Source: Phycisphaeraceae bacterium (GTDB taxonomy: Bacteria; Planctomycetota; Phycisphaerae; Phycisphaerales; UBA1924). From it: 64,000 nucleotides of DNA. Below are positions 41,271 to 49,753 of this stretch, piece after piece. The notes under the pieces are model-generated. The model was not told the origin of the DNA. It saw only the letters and a program-made list of their open reading frames with translations, and made no database searches. Where the stretch lies: positions 48,237 through 112,236 of the forward strand of contig JAHBXK010000009.1 in the NCBI GenBank assembly GCA_019636535.1. Reading direction: 5' to 3'. A program made the translations under genes and the position numbers. Positions within the stretch are counted from its first letter, which is position 1. The number at the start of each line of letters is the position of its first letter.

Positions 41271-42803
41271 TCAGCGGTACAACCAGGCGATCAACGAGGT
41301 CAGCCGACGTGTCTGATCCGGAGTGGGCGGGTCGGTCGGCGTTCTGAAGAGCCTGCCCGTCCGGGCCACGGCCACGGGCCGCGTCATCGCGAGCAACCCT
41401 GCTTCTCCGCGCGATGCACCCCAACCGGATGCCCCACGCCCGGCGATCGCGGTTGCGGGGTGAGCCTGAGGGATCACCGAGTCGTTGATGGTGATAAAAC
41501 TCGAACCCAACCGCTGTGCGATGTGCGTGGGCAAGGACCTCTCGATCGGTCCTTTCATCCTCGTGTAGATCGAGCATGCCAGATGCTGTGCTTCGCCGTC
41601 AAGTTCGTGACGACCGTGAATGGCCAACGCCTGTTCGAGATCGTCAACCGCCACGACCGCCAGCACGGGACCGAAGTGATCTCCCTCCACGAGCGCTGCG
41701 CTCGCCGGGCAATCGACGATCGCGGCCGGCCGGATCACCGAGCCCGCCGGTGGCTCCAAGAACCCCGAAAGCGATCGCCCGCCCGCGTCGATCGCCGCAC
41801 GGCAAAGCTCATTGCACCGCTCGGCGGCAGCGACGTCAATGAGCCTCCGTGGGACGGCCGAGGCCACCAACGGCGCGAGCTCGGCGAGAAACCGCTCGTA
41901 GATCCTGCGATCCACCAACGCCCGACGGGGGGCCATGCACGTCTGGCCCCCATTCACCGTCACCGCGAACCAGATCGATCGCGCTGCGAGCACTGGGTCC
42001 GCATCCGCAAGCACCATCGCCGAGTCGTTCCCGGACAGTTCCAGCGTCGTCGGCAGCAGTCGCTCGGCGGCCGCGCGGGCGATCTCGCGCCCCGTCCGTG
42101 TTGAGCCGGTGAAGACCAGGTGATCAAGATGATCCTCGAGGATCATGCGACGACCCTCATCAGGTGTGGCGTCTCGCCGCGACAGCGTGCCGCTTGGCAG
42201 CCCGGTGTCCTCCGCCAGGTCCAGCATCAGCGACTGCGTCCGGGGCGCACGCTCGCTCGGCTTGACAACCACGGTGTTTCCCGCGACCAGCGATTGCACC
42301 AACTGGACGCCCAGCAACTGCACCGGGTAGTTCCACGTCGCGATGATGCCGACTCTTCCGAGCGGCTCCCGAGTCAACCGGCAATGTGCCGCTCGAAGCC
42401 ACAAGGGTGTGCCGGGGGCTCGGCGTGGCCTGAGCACCCCCGCGGCGTACCGCTCGTGCCACCGGCACGATGCCAGAAGTGGCGCGAGATCCGCGGTGAC
42501 CGCCTCGGCTTTGGGCTTGTGTGTCTCATCCGCAACCAGTTCAACAAGCGGCTCGATGTTGCGGACCAGTCGATCACGAAATCGCCTGACCCAACCAACC
42601 CGTTCAGAAATCGACAGACAGGCCCATTCCGAAGCGCCTTGTCGGGTCTCAGCAAACGCCCCGGCCCGTGAGAAGGGCAGGTCCGACTCGGGTCTTGTAT
42701 GACCTTCTGACACTTGATGCCGGCGGTCTGCGATGAATGGCCCCTCGAAGCCGAGATCGGTCTTCGGTGCGGTCGAGAGGCTTTGTGACGGGGCGGCTTT
42801 CAA
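41271..42803 (-). CDS. Aldehyde dehydrogenase (CrtNc/AldH-like, carotenoid cluster)
   Basis: A 510-residue NAD(P)-dependent aldehyde dehydrogenase. Family landmarks: cofactor-binding GRVGIIATWNYPVQLL, VVVKPSERAP, general-base Glu in TTLELSGNDSAMV and catalytic Cys in NGGQTCMAPRRALVD. It would oxidise the carotenoid aldehyde to the carboxylic acid, as CrtNc/AldH does in C30 pathways. The start is taken as TTG 42803, since GAGG lies 8 nt upstream and a TATTCT hexamer (42849-42854, minus strand) gives a 40-nt leader. GTG 42713 is an alternative. The C terminus is long and ends in LTSLIAWLYR. It is divergent from the second CrtI-like gene. Confidence 0.85.
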   Translation of the reverse strand: MKAAPSQSLSTAPKTDLGFEGPFIADRRHQVSEGHTRPESDLPFSRAGAFAETRQGASEWACLSISERVGWVRRFRDRLVRNIEPLVELVADETHKPKAEAVTADLAPLLASCRWHERYAAGVLRPRRAPGTPLWLRAAHCRLTREPLGRVGIIATWNYPVQLLGVQLVQSLVAGNTVVVKPSERAPRTQSLMLDLAEDTGLPSGTLSRRDATPDEGRRMILEDHLDHLVFTGSTRTGREIARAAAERLLPTTLELSGNDSAMVLADADPVLAARSIWFAVTVNGGQTCMAPRRALVDRRIYERFLAELAPLVASAVPRRLIDVAAAERCNELCRAAIDAGGRSLSGFLEPPAGSVIRPAAIVDCPASAALVEGDHFGPVLAVVAVDDLEQALAIHGRHELDGEAQHLACSIYTRMKGPIERSLPTHIAQRLGSSFITINDSVIPQAHPATAIAGRGASGWGASRGEAGLLAMTRPVAVARTGRLFRTPTDPPTPDQTRRLTSLIAWLYR

Positions 42804-42848
42804 AGGGCGGACCTCGGGCAGGAGACCGGGCTGGTCGGCCGACAGGAC

Positions 42849-42854
42849 AGAATA
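42849..42854 (-). promoter_or_regulatory. Candidate -10 element TATTCT for the aldehyde dehydrogenase gene set
   Basis: On the minus strand TATTCT lies about 45 nt before the TTG start at 42803. It would drive the aldehyde dehydrogenase, CrtI-like, acyltransferase and glycosyltransferase genes. Confidence 0.4.
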
Positions 42855-42885
42855 TCGCGCTCAGCGGGCTGACGGTGAATCCGGT

Positions 42886-42891
42886 TACGCT
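42886..42891 (+). promoter_or_regulatory. Candidate -10 element TACGCT for the plus-strand CrtI-like gene
   Basis: TACGCT lies about 100 nt before GTG 42991, leaving a leader long enough to hold the AGGAG at 42980-42984. The two divergent -10 elements are 31 bp apart, so one factor bound between them could control both halves of the cluster. Confidence 0.35.
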
Positions 42892-42990
42892 GGATGTTTC
42901 GATTGACCTCGTCAAGGGGATTCAGCCTCGATCGAGCGGACACAGTTCCGGCGAATTCGAGCAGAGCAACCGACGTGACAGGAGTGAGCC

Positions 42991-44661
42991 GTGGTGGATC
43001 GGATGCCAAAGGTGGCGGTCGTCGGAGCGGGGCCGGGTGGGCTGGCCACGGCGATGCAACTCGCCGCCGCGGGCTGCGATGTCACGGTGTTCGAGGCCGG
43101 GCGCGAGGTTGGCGGACGCACCAGCCGCGTCTCCCAGCGTGATGGCCGCGGAAGAACTTTCGGTTTCGACCGGGGACCGACGTTCTTCCTCATGCCCTAC
43201 GTGCTCGAGGAGATCTTCGCCGCCGCGGGCCGAAGATTGACGGACTACGCGACCCTCACGCGTCTCGACCCGATGTACCGGCTGATCATCGGCCAGCCCG
43301 GCAGCGAGCCAACGGTCATCGATGCAACCCAGGACGTTGGAGTAATGGCGCGCCGTCTCGGCCGCATCTGCGAGCCTGACGGTGCCAACTTCCACCGGTT
43401 CATCGCCGACAACCGCGCAAAGTTGCGGCTGATGGAGCCGGTCCTGCGCAGCCCCATGCGGAACTGGGCGGACGTGATCAACTCTGCATCCCCCAAGTTC
43501 CTGCCGCACCTGAACCCGCACCTGAGCGTGAACGGCCTGCTCGAACGGTATTTCTCCGATCCGCGCGTTCGGCTCGCGGTGAGTTTCCAGAGCAAGTACC
43601 TCGGCATGAGCCCGATGGACTGTCCGAGCATCTTCACCATCCTCCCGTTCATCGAGTACGAGTACGGCGTGTGGCATCCGCGCGGCGGTTGCAACGCCCT
43701 GATGTCGGCCATGGCCGGCGTGATCGAGGAACTCGGCGGCCAGGTCCGCTGCAACGCTCCGGTGGAAGCAATCGAGTACGAAGGTCGTCGCGTGGTCGGC
43801 GTACGAGTGGGGAGTGGGGGGGTGGGGGGAGGAGGGGGGGTGGGGGGCGGCGGCAGCCGAACCGAGCGTTTCGATCACGTGGTGGTCAACGCCGATGCGG
43901 CCGCGGCTCTCCGCAGATTCGTTCCTGAGCAACTCCGTCCGGCGGGCTGGCACGACACCGCCATCCAGCAGAAGCGCTATTCCTGCAGCACCTACATGCT
44001 CTATCTGGGCCTCGAAGGTCAAGTCGATCTTCCCCACCACACCATCTACATCAGCGAGCGATACCGCGAGAATCTCGACGAGATCACGCGACAAGCCAGT
44101 CTCTCCGACGATCCCAGTGTTTACGTCTGCAACCCCGCGCCGATCGATCCCGAGCTTGCACCCGCCGGTTGCGCGGCCCTGTACGTCCTCATGCCGACGC
44201 CGAACAACCAACCGGCGGCTCACGGCCGCAAACTCGACTGGTCCGCGATCGGAGCAGACGCCCGACGCCGCGTGCTCGAGCAACTCGACCGTCGCTTCGG
44301 CATCCGCGACGTCGAACAGCGAATCGTGGTTGAGAAAGTGACAACCCCGCAAGACTGGGAGTCGGGCGTGGACAGCGCTGGGCCGATCCAGTTCGGGGCG
44401 ACCTTCAACCTCGCCCACAACCTCGGACAGATGCTCCACAAGCGCGTCAGGCACGAGTGCCCGAGTGTGTCGGGCTTGTGGTTCGTGGGTGGGGGCACGC
44501 ACCCCGGCAGCGGACTGCCCGTCATCTTCCTCAGTTCGCAGATCACCGCGAGGCTGCTCTGCGAGCGCGAGGGTTTACCGATCCCGGGACGGCCATCATC
44601 ACACCGACCGGGCAGACAGTCAGAGTTGACACGAGGGCAAGAGATCGCGGCTGCGTGTTGA
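42991..44661 (+). CDS. CrtI/CrtN-family carotenoid desaturase or oxidase 2
   Basis: A 556-residue FAD-dependent enzyme from GTG 42991, with AGGAG 6 nt upstream; ATG 43003 is an alternative. The N-terminal motif is KVAVVGAGPGGLATAMQLAA (residues 6-25). TFGFDRGPTFFLMPYVLEEI and the C-terminal LWFVGGGTHPGSGLPVIFLS are CrtI-family landmarks. It carries an unusual Gly-rich insertion (GSGGVGGGGGVGGGG, about residues 274-288) coded by G-runs at 43807-43853, just before DHVVVNADAAA. It is likely the desaturase (CrtN-like) half of the pathway. No squalene or phytoene synthase gene lies in the window. Confidence 0.85.
   Translation: MVDRMPKVAVVGAGPGGLATAMQLAAAGCDVTVFEAGREVGGRTSRVSQRDGRGRTFGFDRGPTFFLMPYVLEEIFAAAGRRLTDYATLTRLDPMYRLIIGQPGSEPTVIDATQDVGVMARRLGRICEPDGANFHRFIADNRAKLRLMEPVLRSPMRNWADVINSASPKFLPHLNPHLSVNGLLERYFSDPRVRLAVSFQSKYLGMSPMDCPSIFTILPFIEYEYGVWHPRGGCNALMSAMAGVIEELGGQVRCNAPVEAIEYEGRRVVGVRVGSGGVGGGGGVGGGGSRTERFDHVVVNADAAAALRRFVPEQLRPAGWHDTAIQQKRYSCSTYMLYLGLEGQVDLPHHTIYISERYRENLDEITRQASLSDDPSVYVCNPAPIDPELAPAGCAALYVLMPTPNNQPAAHGRKLDWSAIGADARRRVLEQLDRRFGIRDVEQRIVVEKVTTPQDWESGVDSAGPIQFGATFNLAHNLGQMLHKRVRHECPSVSGLWFVGGGTHPGSGLPVIFLSSQITARLLCEREGLPIPGRPSSHRPGRQSELTRGQEIAAAC
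43807..43853 (+). repeat. G-run array inside the CrtI-like coding sequence
   Basis: About 47 bp consist of G-runs of 4 to 7 separated by single T or A, coding for Gly and Val. It can form G-quadruplexes on the coding strand and is prone to slippage, which would frameshift the enzyme. Related G-runs occur elsewhere in the window. Confidence 0.9.
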
Positions 44662-44670
44662 TCGGTCGGC

Positions 44671-44676
44671 CATAAT
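44671..44676 (+). promoter_or_regulatory. -10 element CATAAT next to the site-2 protease start
   Basis: CATAAT, close to TATAAT, ends 6 nt before ATG 44683, with no ribosome binding site between. A leaderless transcript is inferred. The CrtI-like gene ends 21 nt upstream. Confidence 0.45.
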
Positions 44677-44682
44677 CAACCC

Positions 44683-45936
44683 ATGCGTGGCTGGTCCTTC
44701 AAACTCGTTCGCGTCGCGGGCATCGCCGTCTACGTCCACTGGACGTTTCTCCTGCTCGTGGCCGTCTTTGCCGGGTCATACCTTCTTGGGCCGGAAGATG
44801 TGCCGATGGCCGACCGCGCAGCCGCGGCCGGTCGTGCGGCGCTCTTCCTGCTCAGCGTCTTTGGGTGCGTGATTCTGCACGAGTTCGGCCATGCGATGGC
44901 GGCCCGTGTCTACGGCATCCGCACGAAGGACATCTACGTGCTCCCGATCGGCGGCATCGCCCGACTTGAAGGGATGCCCAGATCGCCAATACAGGAGTTC
45001 GTCGTCGCGATCGCCGGCCCGGCGGTGAACGTCGCGATCGCGCTCGTGCTCGCGATGATCCTCGGAATCGGAGTGTTGCTGGACGTTTCGGGCGCGGGCG
45101 AGGGCGCCGATACGGCTGCCGGCGGGGGCTACGGGAGCGGCAGCGTCGGCACGCTGCTCTCACACAGCCTGCTGCACCAGTTGCTCTTTGCCAACATCCT
45201 GCTCGTCGTGTTCAACATGATCCCCGCGTTCCCCATGGACGGCGGCCGCGTGCTGCGGGCGATTCTTGCCGCGATGATGCCGTACGAGCAAGCCACGCTC
45301 GCCGCGGTGCGGGTCGGCCAGTCCGTGGCCGTCGTCGGTGGGCTGCTGGCCATCTTCATCGGCCTGCCGCTCCTCGTCCTGATCGCCGTGTTCGTCTTCT
45401 TCGGCGCCCAGGCCGAATTGACCGCCGCGCAACTCCGCGGCCGACTCGAAGGACTCTTCGTGCGAGACGCCATGCAGCGCAGATTCGTGGCGCTTCGGGA
45501 GCACGACCCGATCGGCTCGGTCACCGAGTTCGCCCGCACCGGCGAGCAGTGGGACTTCCCCGTGGTCCGCGATGCAGGGGTCATGTACGAGGGCGCACGC
45601 GCCACGGCGGGCCTCCCGGCCCTCGTCGGCATGATCACACGGGAACGGTTGGTGGAACTGCTCTCGGAGTCGAACGGCGCTGCATCCTCCACCCCCGCCT
45701 CGTCGGTGATGGCAACGGACGTGCCAACCGTCGGCCCGCACGAGCCGCTGCGCGTGGCCGTGGAGCGCATGCAGGCGCGCAATCTGTCGACGCTCCCCGT
45801 TGTGGAGCGCGACGGGCAGGATCGACGATTGATCGGTCTTCTGACCGCCCCCGGTGTGGCCTCGGTGCTCGACTGGCGGCGCCGTCGCAAGCCCTCGGCT
45901 CAGATGCCCACGGCATCGCCCATGCCGGGCAGATGA
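44683..45936 (+). CDS. Site-2 protease (M50) with C-terminal CBS domains
   Basis: A 417-residue intramembrane metalloprotease. The zinc motif HEFGH is at residues 66-70 within a membrane helix (LFLLSVFGCVILHEFGHAMA). The second family motif, NMIPAFPMDGGRVLRAIL (about 179-196), supplies the Asp ligand. Several hydrophobic helices flank both. Two CBS domains occupy about residues 255-400 (VRDAMQRRFVALREHDPIGS; ASSVMATDVPTVGPHEPLRV), probably sensing adenosyl nucleotides. It belongs to the SpoIVFB/Rip-like group that releases membrane-bound regulators; its target is unknown. The 3' end overlaps the end of the convergent beta-CASP gene by 37 nt. Confidence 0.9.
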   Translation: MRGWSFKLVRVAGIAVYVHWTFLLLVAVFAGSYLLGPEDVPMADRAAAAGRAALFLLSVFGCVILHEFGHAMAARVYGIRTKDIYVLPIGGIARLEGMPRSPIQEFVVAIAGPAVNVAIALVLAMILGIGVLLDVSGAGEGADTAAGGGYGSGSVGTLLSHSLLHQLLFANILLVVFNMIPAFPMDGGRVLRAILAAMMPYEQATLAAVRVGQSVAVVGGLLAIFIGLPLLVLIAVFVFFGAQAELTAAQLRGRLEGLFVRDAMQRRFVALREHDPIGSVTEFARTGEQWDFPVVRDAGVMYEGARATAGLPALVGMITRERLVELLSESNGAASSTPASSVMATDVPTVGPHEPLRVAVERMQARNLSTLPVVERDGQDRRLIGLLTAPGVASVLDWRRRRKPSAQMPTASPMPGR

Positions 45937-47330
45937 CAGCGCAACCCGAGTTCGTTCTTGAGCGCTCTTGCAAGAGCCGCTCGGGGCCGGTCTTCGCCGT
46001 GCGTGAGATAGACGGTGGGCTTGCGCTTCGCGTCCGCCGCGAGCGGCCGGCACCACTCGACAAGTTGCGTCTGACCCGCGTGCGCTGAGAACCCGCCGAT
46101 CGTGTGGATCCGCGCCTTGACCGCGATCGTCTCACTGAAAATGCGTACGGATCTTGCCCCGTCGACGATCTCTCGGCCCAGCGTCCCCTCGGCCTGAAAC
46201 CCCACGAAGACGACGTGCGTGCTCGGCCGCCAAAGGCCGTGCCGCAGGTGATGCACGATCCGTCCGCCGGTGCACATACCCGACGAGGCGATGATCACGC
46301 AGCCGGACTGTTCGTTCAGTCGCTGCGACTGCCGTGGCGTCTTCACGTAGTTCAACCCCGGAAAGTCGAGCGGGCCAAGCCCACGTCGCGACAGTTCCTG
46401 CGCGATGTCGTCGTGCAGCCTCGTGTGACCCGAGTAGAGGCGCGAGGCCTCGGTGGCCATCGGGCTGTCCACGTACACCGGGCACCGCTTCACCCGCCCA
46501 CTCCTGAACAGCCCGCCCAGATGGAAGATCAGGTCCTGCGTGCGGCCGACGGCGAACGCGGGGATGAGCACCTTGCCGCCCGCCTGCAACGCGTTGTTCA
46601 GGACGTCGGCGAACTCGTCGAGCGTCTGATCCAGCGGCTTGTGATCTCGATCGCCGTACGTTGACTCCAGCACGAGCACGTCACTGCGCGAGAACCGCAC
46701 CGGATCCTGCAGGATCGGTGAGCCCGGCTGCCCCACGTCCGCGGAGAAGACGACGGTCTTCCGCACGCCGTTGTGGTCTGCTTCGTGCCCGGGCTCGTGC
46801 AACTGAAGTTCCAGCGAAGCGGACCCGAGGATGTGCCCCGCATCGACGAATCGCGCGGTGACACCAGGCAACACCTCGCGGGCATCGTCGTATTCGAGGG
46901 GTTCGAGCAGTTTCAGAGCCTGCTCCGCCTCCTTGCGAGTGTACAACGGCTCCGCGGCGGACTTGCCCGCTCGGATGCGCCGTCGGGTCTCCTGCTCGGC
47001 GTCGGCCTCCTGGATCGACGCCGCGTCTCGCAGAATCACCGCCGCGAGATCCATCGTGGCGGGCGTCGCGTAGATCGGTCCCGCAAAGCCCGCGCGGACC
47101 AGCACCGGCAGTCGTCCGCAATGGTCGAGGTGCGCATGCGTCAGAATGACGGCGTCGACCAGGCTTGCCTTCCCCGGCGGGAGTTGTCGGTTGCGCGTCT
47201 CCGCCCGCCGGTCACCCTGGAACATCCCACAGTCGACAAGCAGGCGTGCTCCGGGCATCCGAAGCAGATTGCACGAGCCCGTAACCCCCCCGGCGGCCCC
47301 GTGGAACGACAATCGAGCGGTCGTGGTCAT
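45900..47330 (-). CDS. Metallo-beta-lactamase/beta-CASP RNase-like protein (Ysh1/CPSF73-type)
   Basis: A 476-residue protein. The zinc motif is HAHLDH (His65, His67, Asp69, His70) in VILTHAHLDHCGRLPVLV. The beta-CASP insert contains VLIPAFAVGRTQDLIFHL and VYVDSPMATEASRLYSGH, with VIIASSGMCTGGRIVHHLRH and GFSAHAGQTQLVEWCRP completing the family pattern. Enzymes of this group cut RNA, and close relatives process or degrade transcripts. Nuclease activity here is inferred from motifs. A TACGCT hexamer 6 nt before the ATG suggests a leaderless mRNA. The 3' end overlaps the site-2 protease gene end. Confidence 0.9.
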   Translation of the reverse strand: MTTTARLSFHGAAGGVTGSCNLLRMPGARLLVDCGMFQGDRRAETRNRQLPPGKASLVDAVILTHAHLDHCGRLPVLVRAGFAGPIYATPATMDLAAVILRDAASIQEADAEQETRRRIRAGKSAAEPLYTRKEAEQALKLLEPLEYDDAREVLPGVTARFVDAGHILGSASLELQLHEPGHEADHNGVRKTVVFSADVGQPGSPILQDPVRFSRSDVLVLESTYGDRDHKPLDQTLDEFADVLNNALQAGGKVLIPAFAVGRTQDLIFHLGGLFRSGRVKRCPVYVDSPMATEASRLYSGHTRLHDDIAQELSRRGLGPLDFPGLNYVKTPRQSQRLNEQSGCVIIASSGMCTGGRIVHHLRHGLWRPSTHVVFVGFQAEGTLGREIVDGARSVRIFSETIAVKARIHTIGGFSAHAGQTQLVEWCRPLAADAKRKPTVYLTHGEDRPRAALARALKNELGLRCHLPGMGDAVGI

Positions 47331-47336
47331 ACGTCG

Positions 47337-47342
47337 AGCGTA
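47337..47342 (-). promoter_or_regulatory. -10 element TACGCT next to the beta-CASP gene start
   Basis: On the minus strand TACGCT ends 6 nt before ATG 47330. The identical hexamer with identical spacing precedes the UvrC-like gene at 29105-29110. Confidence 0.5.
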
Positions 47343-47540
47343 ACAGAGTCTTCATGCCTTTGTCGCCCAATAATCGAATGGGAACAAGGCCAGAACATGG
47401 TGGGATCTGCGGGCGTACGACCTTATGAGAAGATCGTGCTCAGGGGAGATCAAGGCTCCATGAATTCGAGTCCGGGGGATACCCAACAGATGCACCCGTC
47501 GACGGCGTTCAGCCGAGCATTAGGCTCGGAGGTGGACGCC

Positions 47541-48647
47541 ATGAACGCAAACATGATGCGCAAGGCCGCCCGGACCGGCAGGTCGGGTTTCAAGCGTTAC
47601 GGCGGCGAAGTGCTGCGAGCCTTCCGAAGCGCCCTGCGAGCGCCCCGGCAGTACCGTGGCGATCCCGCGGCCACCTCGTGGATTTCTCGACTGGATCGGA
47701 ACCACTTGGCGGCCATGTGGATCGGTCACGCCACGATGCTCCTCAGGATCGGTGGCTACAACGTGCTGACCGATCCGGTGATGGGCGAACGAATCGGCGT
47801 CAGTCTTGGCCTCGGTGATCAGCCCGACCGCCGTGCGATCACGTTCGGATTGTCGCGACTGATCGCCCCGGCCGTGGGCGTCGACGAACTCCCCCGTATC
47901 GACCTCGTGCTGCTCAGCCACGCGCACTTCGACCACCTCGATCGTCCGACGCTCGCCCGCTTGGCCGCTGGTCCGGCCCGGGGTGCAACCGTCATCACGG
48001 CCCGCAAGACCGCCGGGCTGGTGCCGCGGGCACGCCACGGCGGATTCGGCCGAGTCGTCGAGTTGACGTGGGACGATCACTTCGAACTCGAACAACAGGC
48101 TCCGACGGAAGCCGGCTGCTCGCCGACACGTAGGCTGCGCGTCCGCGCCGTCCGACCCAAGCACTGGGGCGCGCGCACCGCCATCGATCACCACCGCGCC
48201 TGCAACGCTTACGTCATCGAGAGTCGCAACCACCGCGTGCTCTTCGGCGGTGACACGGCCTACACGGACTCGTTCAAGCGCGTCGGTCCTTGCGATCTGG
48301 CGATCCTCGGCATCGGCGGTTACGAGCCCTGGACCGAAGCACACGCGACCCCCGAAGAAGCCTGGAGCATGTTCCAGGACGTCCGCACCGGCTTCGGCTA
48401 CGGGCTTCTCGCGCCCATGCACCACTCGACGTTCCGACTCGGCGACGAGGCCGCGGGCGAACCCATGCGGCGACTGCTCGCCGCGGCGGGCGAACGATCG
48501 ACCTCCAGCGCGTCGGTCGTCTGTCAAGAGGTCGGCGGCGTCTGGTCCGACGACGACCAGACCACCGCGGAGTTCGCGCGAATCCGTGCCAACTGTGCAC
48601 GGTCCCAGAAGGCAACAAGCGAGCAGGCCTTGCTGCAAACCGCCTGA
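47541..48647 (+). CDS. Metallo-beta-lactamase-fold hydrolase, UlaG/NAPE-PLD-like
   Basis: A 368-residue protein. The zinc motif HAHFDH (His127, His129, Asp131, His132) lies in DLVLLSHAHFDHLDRPTLAR, and VLFGGDTAYTDSFKRVG gives the Asp ligand. LAAMWIGHATMLLRIGGYNV is typical of UlaG and NAPE-PLD relatives, which hydrolyse lactones or phosphodiesters. ATG 47541 is chosen because GGAGG at 47528-47532 lies 8 nt upstream. In-frame ATGs at 47460 and 47397 would add 27 or 48 residues of unconserved sequence. The substrate is unknown. It is divergent from the beta-CASP gene. Confidence 0.85.
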   Translation: MNANMMRKAARTGRSGFKRYGGEVLRAFRSALRAPRQYRGDPAATSWISRLDRNHLAAMWIGHATMLLRIGGYNVLTDPVMGERIGVSLGLGDQPDRRAITFGLSRLIAPAVGVDELPRIDLVLLSHAHFDHLDRPTLARLAAGPARGATVITARKTAGLVPRARHGGFGRVVELTWDDHFELEQQAPTEAGCSPTRRLRVRAVRPKHWGARTAIDHHRACNAYVIESRNHRVLFGGDTAYTDSFKRVGPCDLAILGIGGYEPWTEAHATPEEAWSMFQDVRTGFGYGLLAPMHHSTFRLGDEAAGEPMRRLLAAAGERSTSSASVVCQEVGGVWSDDDQTTAEFARIRANCARSQKATSEQALLQTA

Positions 48648-48694
48648 TCGCCGAGCACAGCCGATCTCATTGCTGCCCGCCGTCTCAGCACTGT

Positions 48695-49711
48695 TCAGCG
48701 CCGATGCGCAGCCGATCCCGGTGGTTCCAGCCCGTCGCACCACCACAGAAAGTACAGCGGCTCACGCAATCTCGGCGGCAGCAGCATCCGCACACCCCAC
48801 CGCCCCAACCCGCGCCCGATCAGCATGCCGAGCACCACAAACGGCAGCGCAGACCAGGCAAGGACGTACGCCCACGGCCAGTACAGTTCCGCGATCGCCA
48901 CCATGTGCGCGTAGTTCCAACCCCAGCCGGCCGCCGTTGTGCGCGGGTCGGGCGGTGTCGCGAACCAGGCCATGAGCGCTGCAACGATCGCAAACCCGGG
49001 CACGAGCAGCACCCTCCGCCAGAATCGCGCGTGCGGGAGCACGACCGCCCAGAAGACGCCGATGAAAGCCCCGAGCACCGCCACCATCGCAAACCGGACG
49101 ATCCACCGTGCACGCAGCAACTGGCCGCCGAGCGCTGACTCCGCTCGAATCGCTCCGATGTCAGCGCCGCTAAGAAACGTGGGATCGATCGGCGTGTACG
49201 CGGTCGGAGTCTGATTCAAGTACCACGAGGCGGTCTGCGTCGGCGGTCCGGCCAGTTCGGCCTGCGCCTTGAAGTACTCGTGCTGCGCTTCCGCCATTCG
49301 CAAGGCCATCGGCTCGGATATCACGTTCACCATGCCCCGTCCGACGGCGTACGTGATCAGCCCAGATGCCAGCAGCGCGGCCAGCAGAATGACAAACCAC
49401 CCCGCCGCCAACACCATGATCGCCCGGCGCGACCACTTGCCCAGGTGCGGATACTCCTGAATCGATGCGGCCGTGCCGCACTCCGGGCACACCGCGATCA
49501 ACATCCCGTAGTGCCGCTCGCGATACACCGGCTGCCCGGCCAGATTGAACAGGCACTTCGTGCACACGCGGTCGGCCAGAATCGTGCTCACCCGCTGTCC
49601 GGTCCCCGCACTGTGTCCCGCACTCGGCCCCGCCGCGTGCCCGGCCAATTGACCCGCCGTGGGCTCGGTTGTTGCGGGTGTCGCCGCTTGTGTTTCGTTG
49701 GTGCTGTTCAT
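48695..49711 (-). CDS. Zinc-ribbon multi-pass membrane protein A
   Basis: A 338-residue protein. After a low-complexity Ala/Thr/Gly start (QAATPATTEPTAGQ) come two CxxC pairs: RVCTKCLFNL and AVCPECGTAASIQEYPHLGK, a zinc-ribbon pattern at about residues 49-78. At least four membrane helices follow (AIMVLAAGWFVILLAALLAS; FAMVAVLGAFIGVFWAVVL; GFAIVAALMAWF; VLAWSALPFVVLGMLIG). No catalytic motif was seen. The next minus-strand gene upstream has the same zinc-ribbon-then-helices plan, so the pair probably arose by duplication. Function unknown. Confidence 0.7.
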   Translation of the reverse strand: MNSTNETQAATPATTEPTAGQLAGHAAGPSAGHSAGTGQRVSTILADRVCTKCLFNLAGQPVYRERHYGMLIAVCPECGTAASIQEYPHLGKWSRRAIMVLAAGWFVILLAALLASGLITYAVGRGMVNVISEPMALRMAEAQHEYFKAQAELAGPPTQTASWYLNQTPTAYTPIDPTFLSGADIGAIRAESALGGQLLRARWIVRFAMVAVLGAFIGVFWAVVLPHARFWRRVLLVPGFAIVAALMAWFATPPDPRTTAAGWGWNYAHMVAIAELYWPWAYVLAWSALPFVVLGMLIGRGLGRWGVRMLLPPRLREPLYFLWWCDGLEPPGSAAHRR

Positions 49712-49753
49712 GTGTGGTGCCGAGCATTTGCCACTCGTCGACGACGAAGAAGT

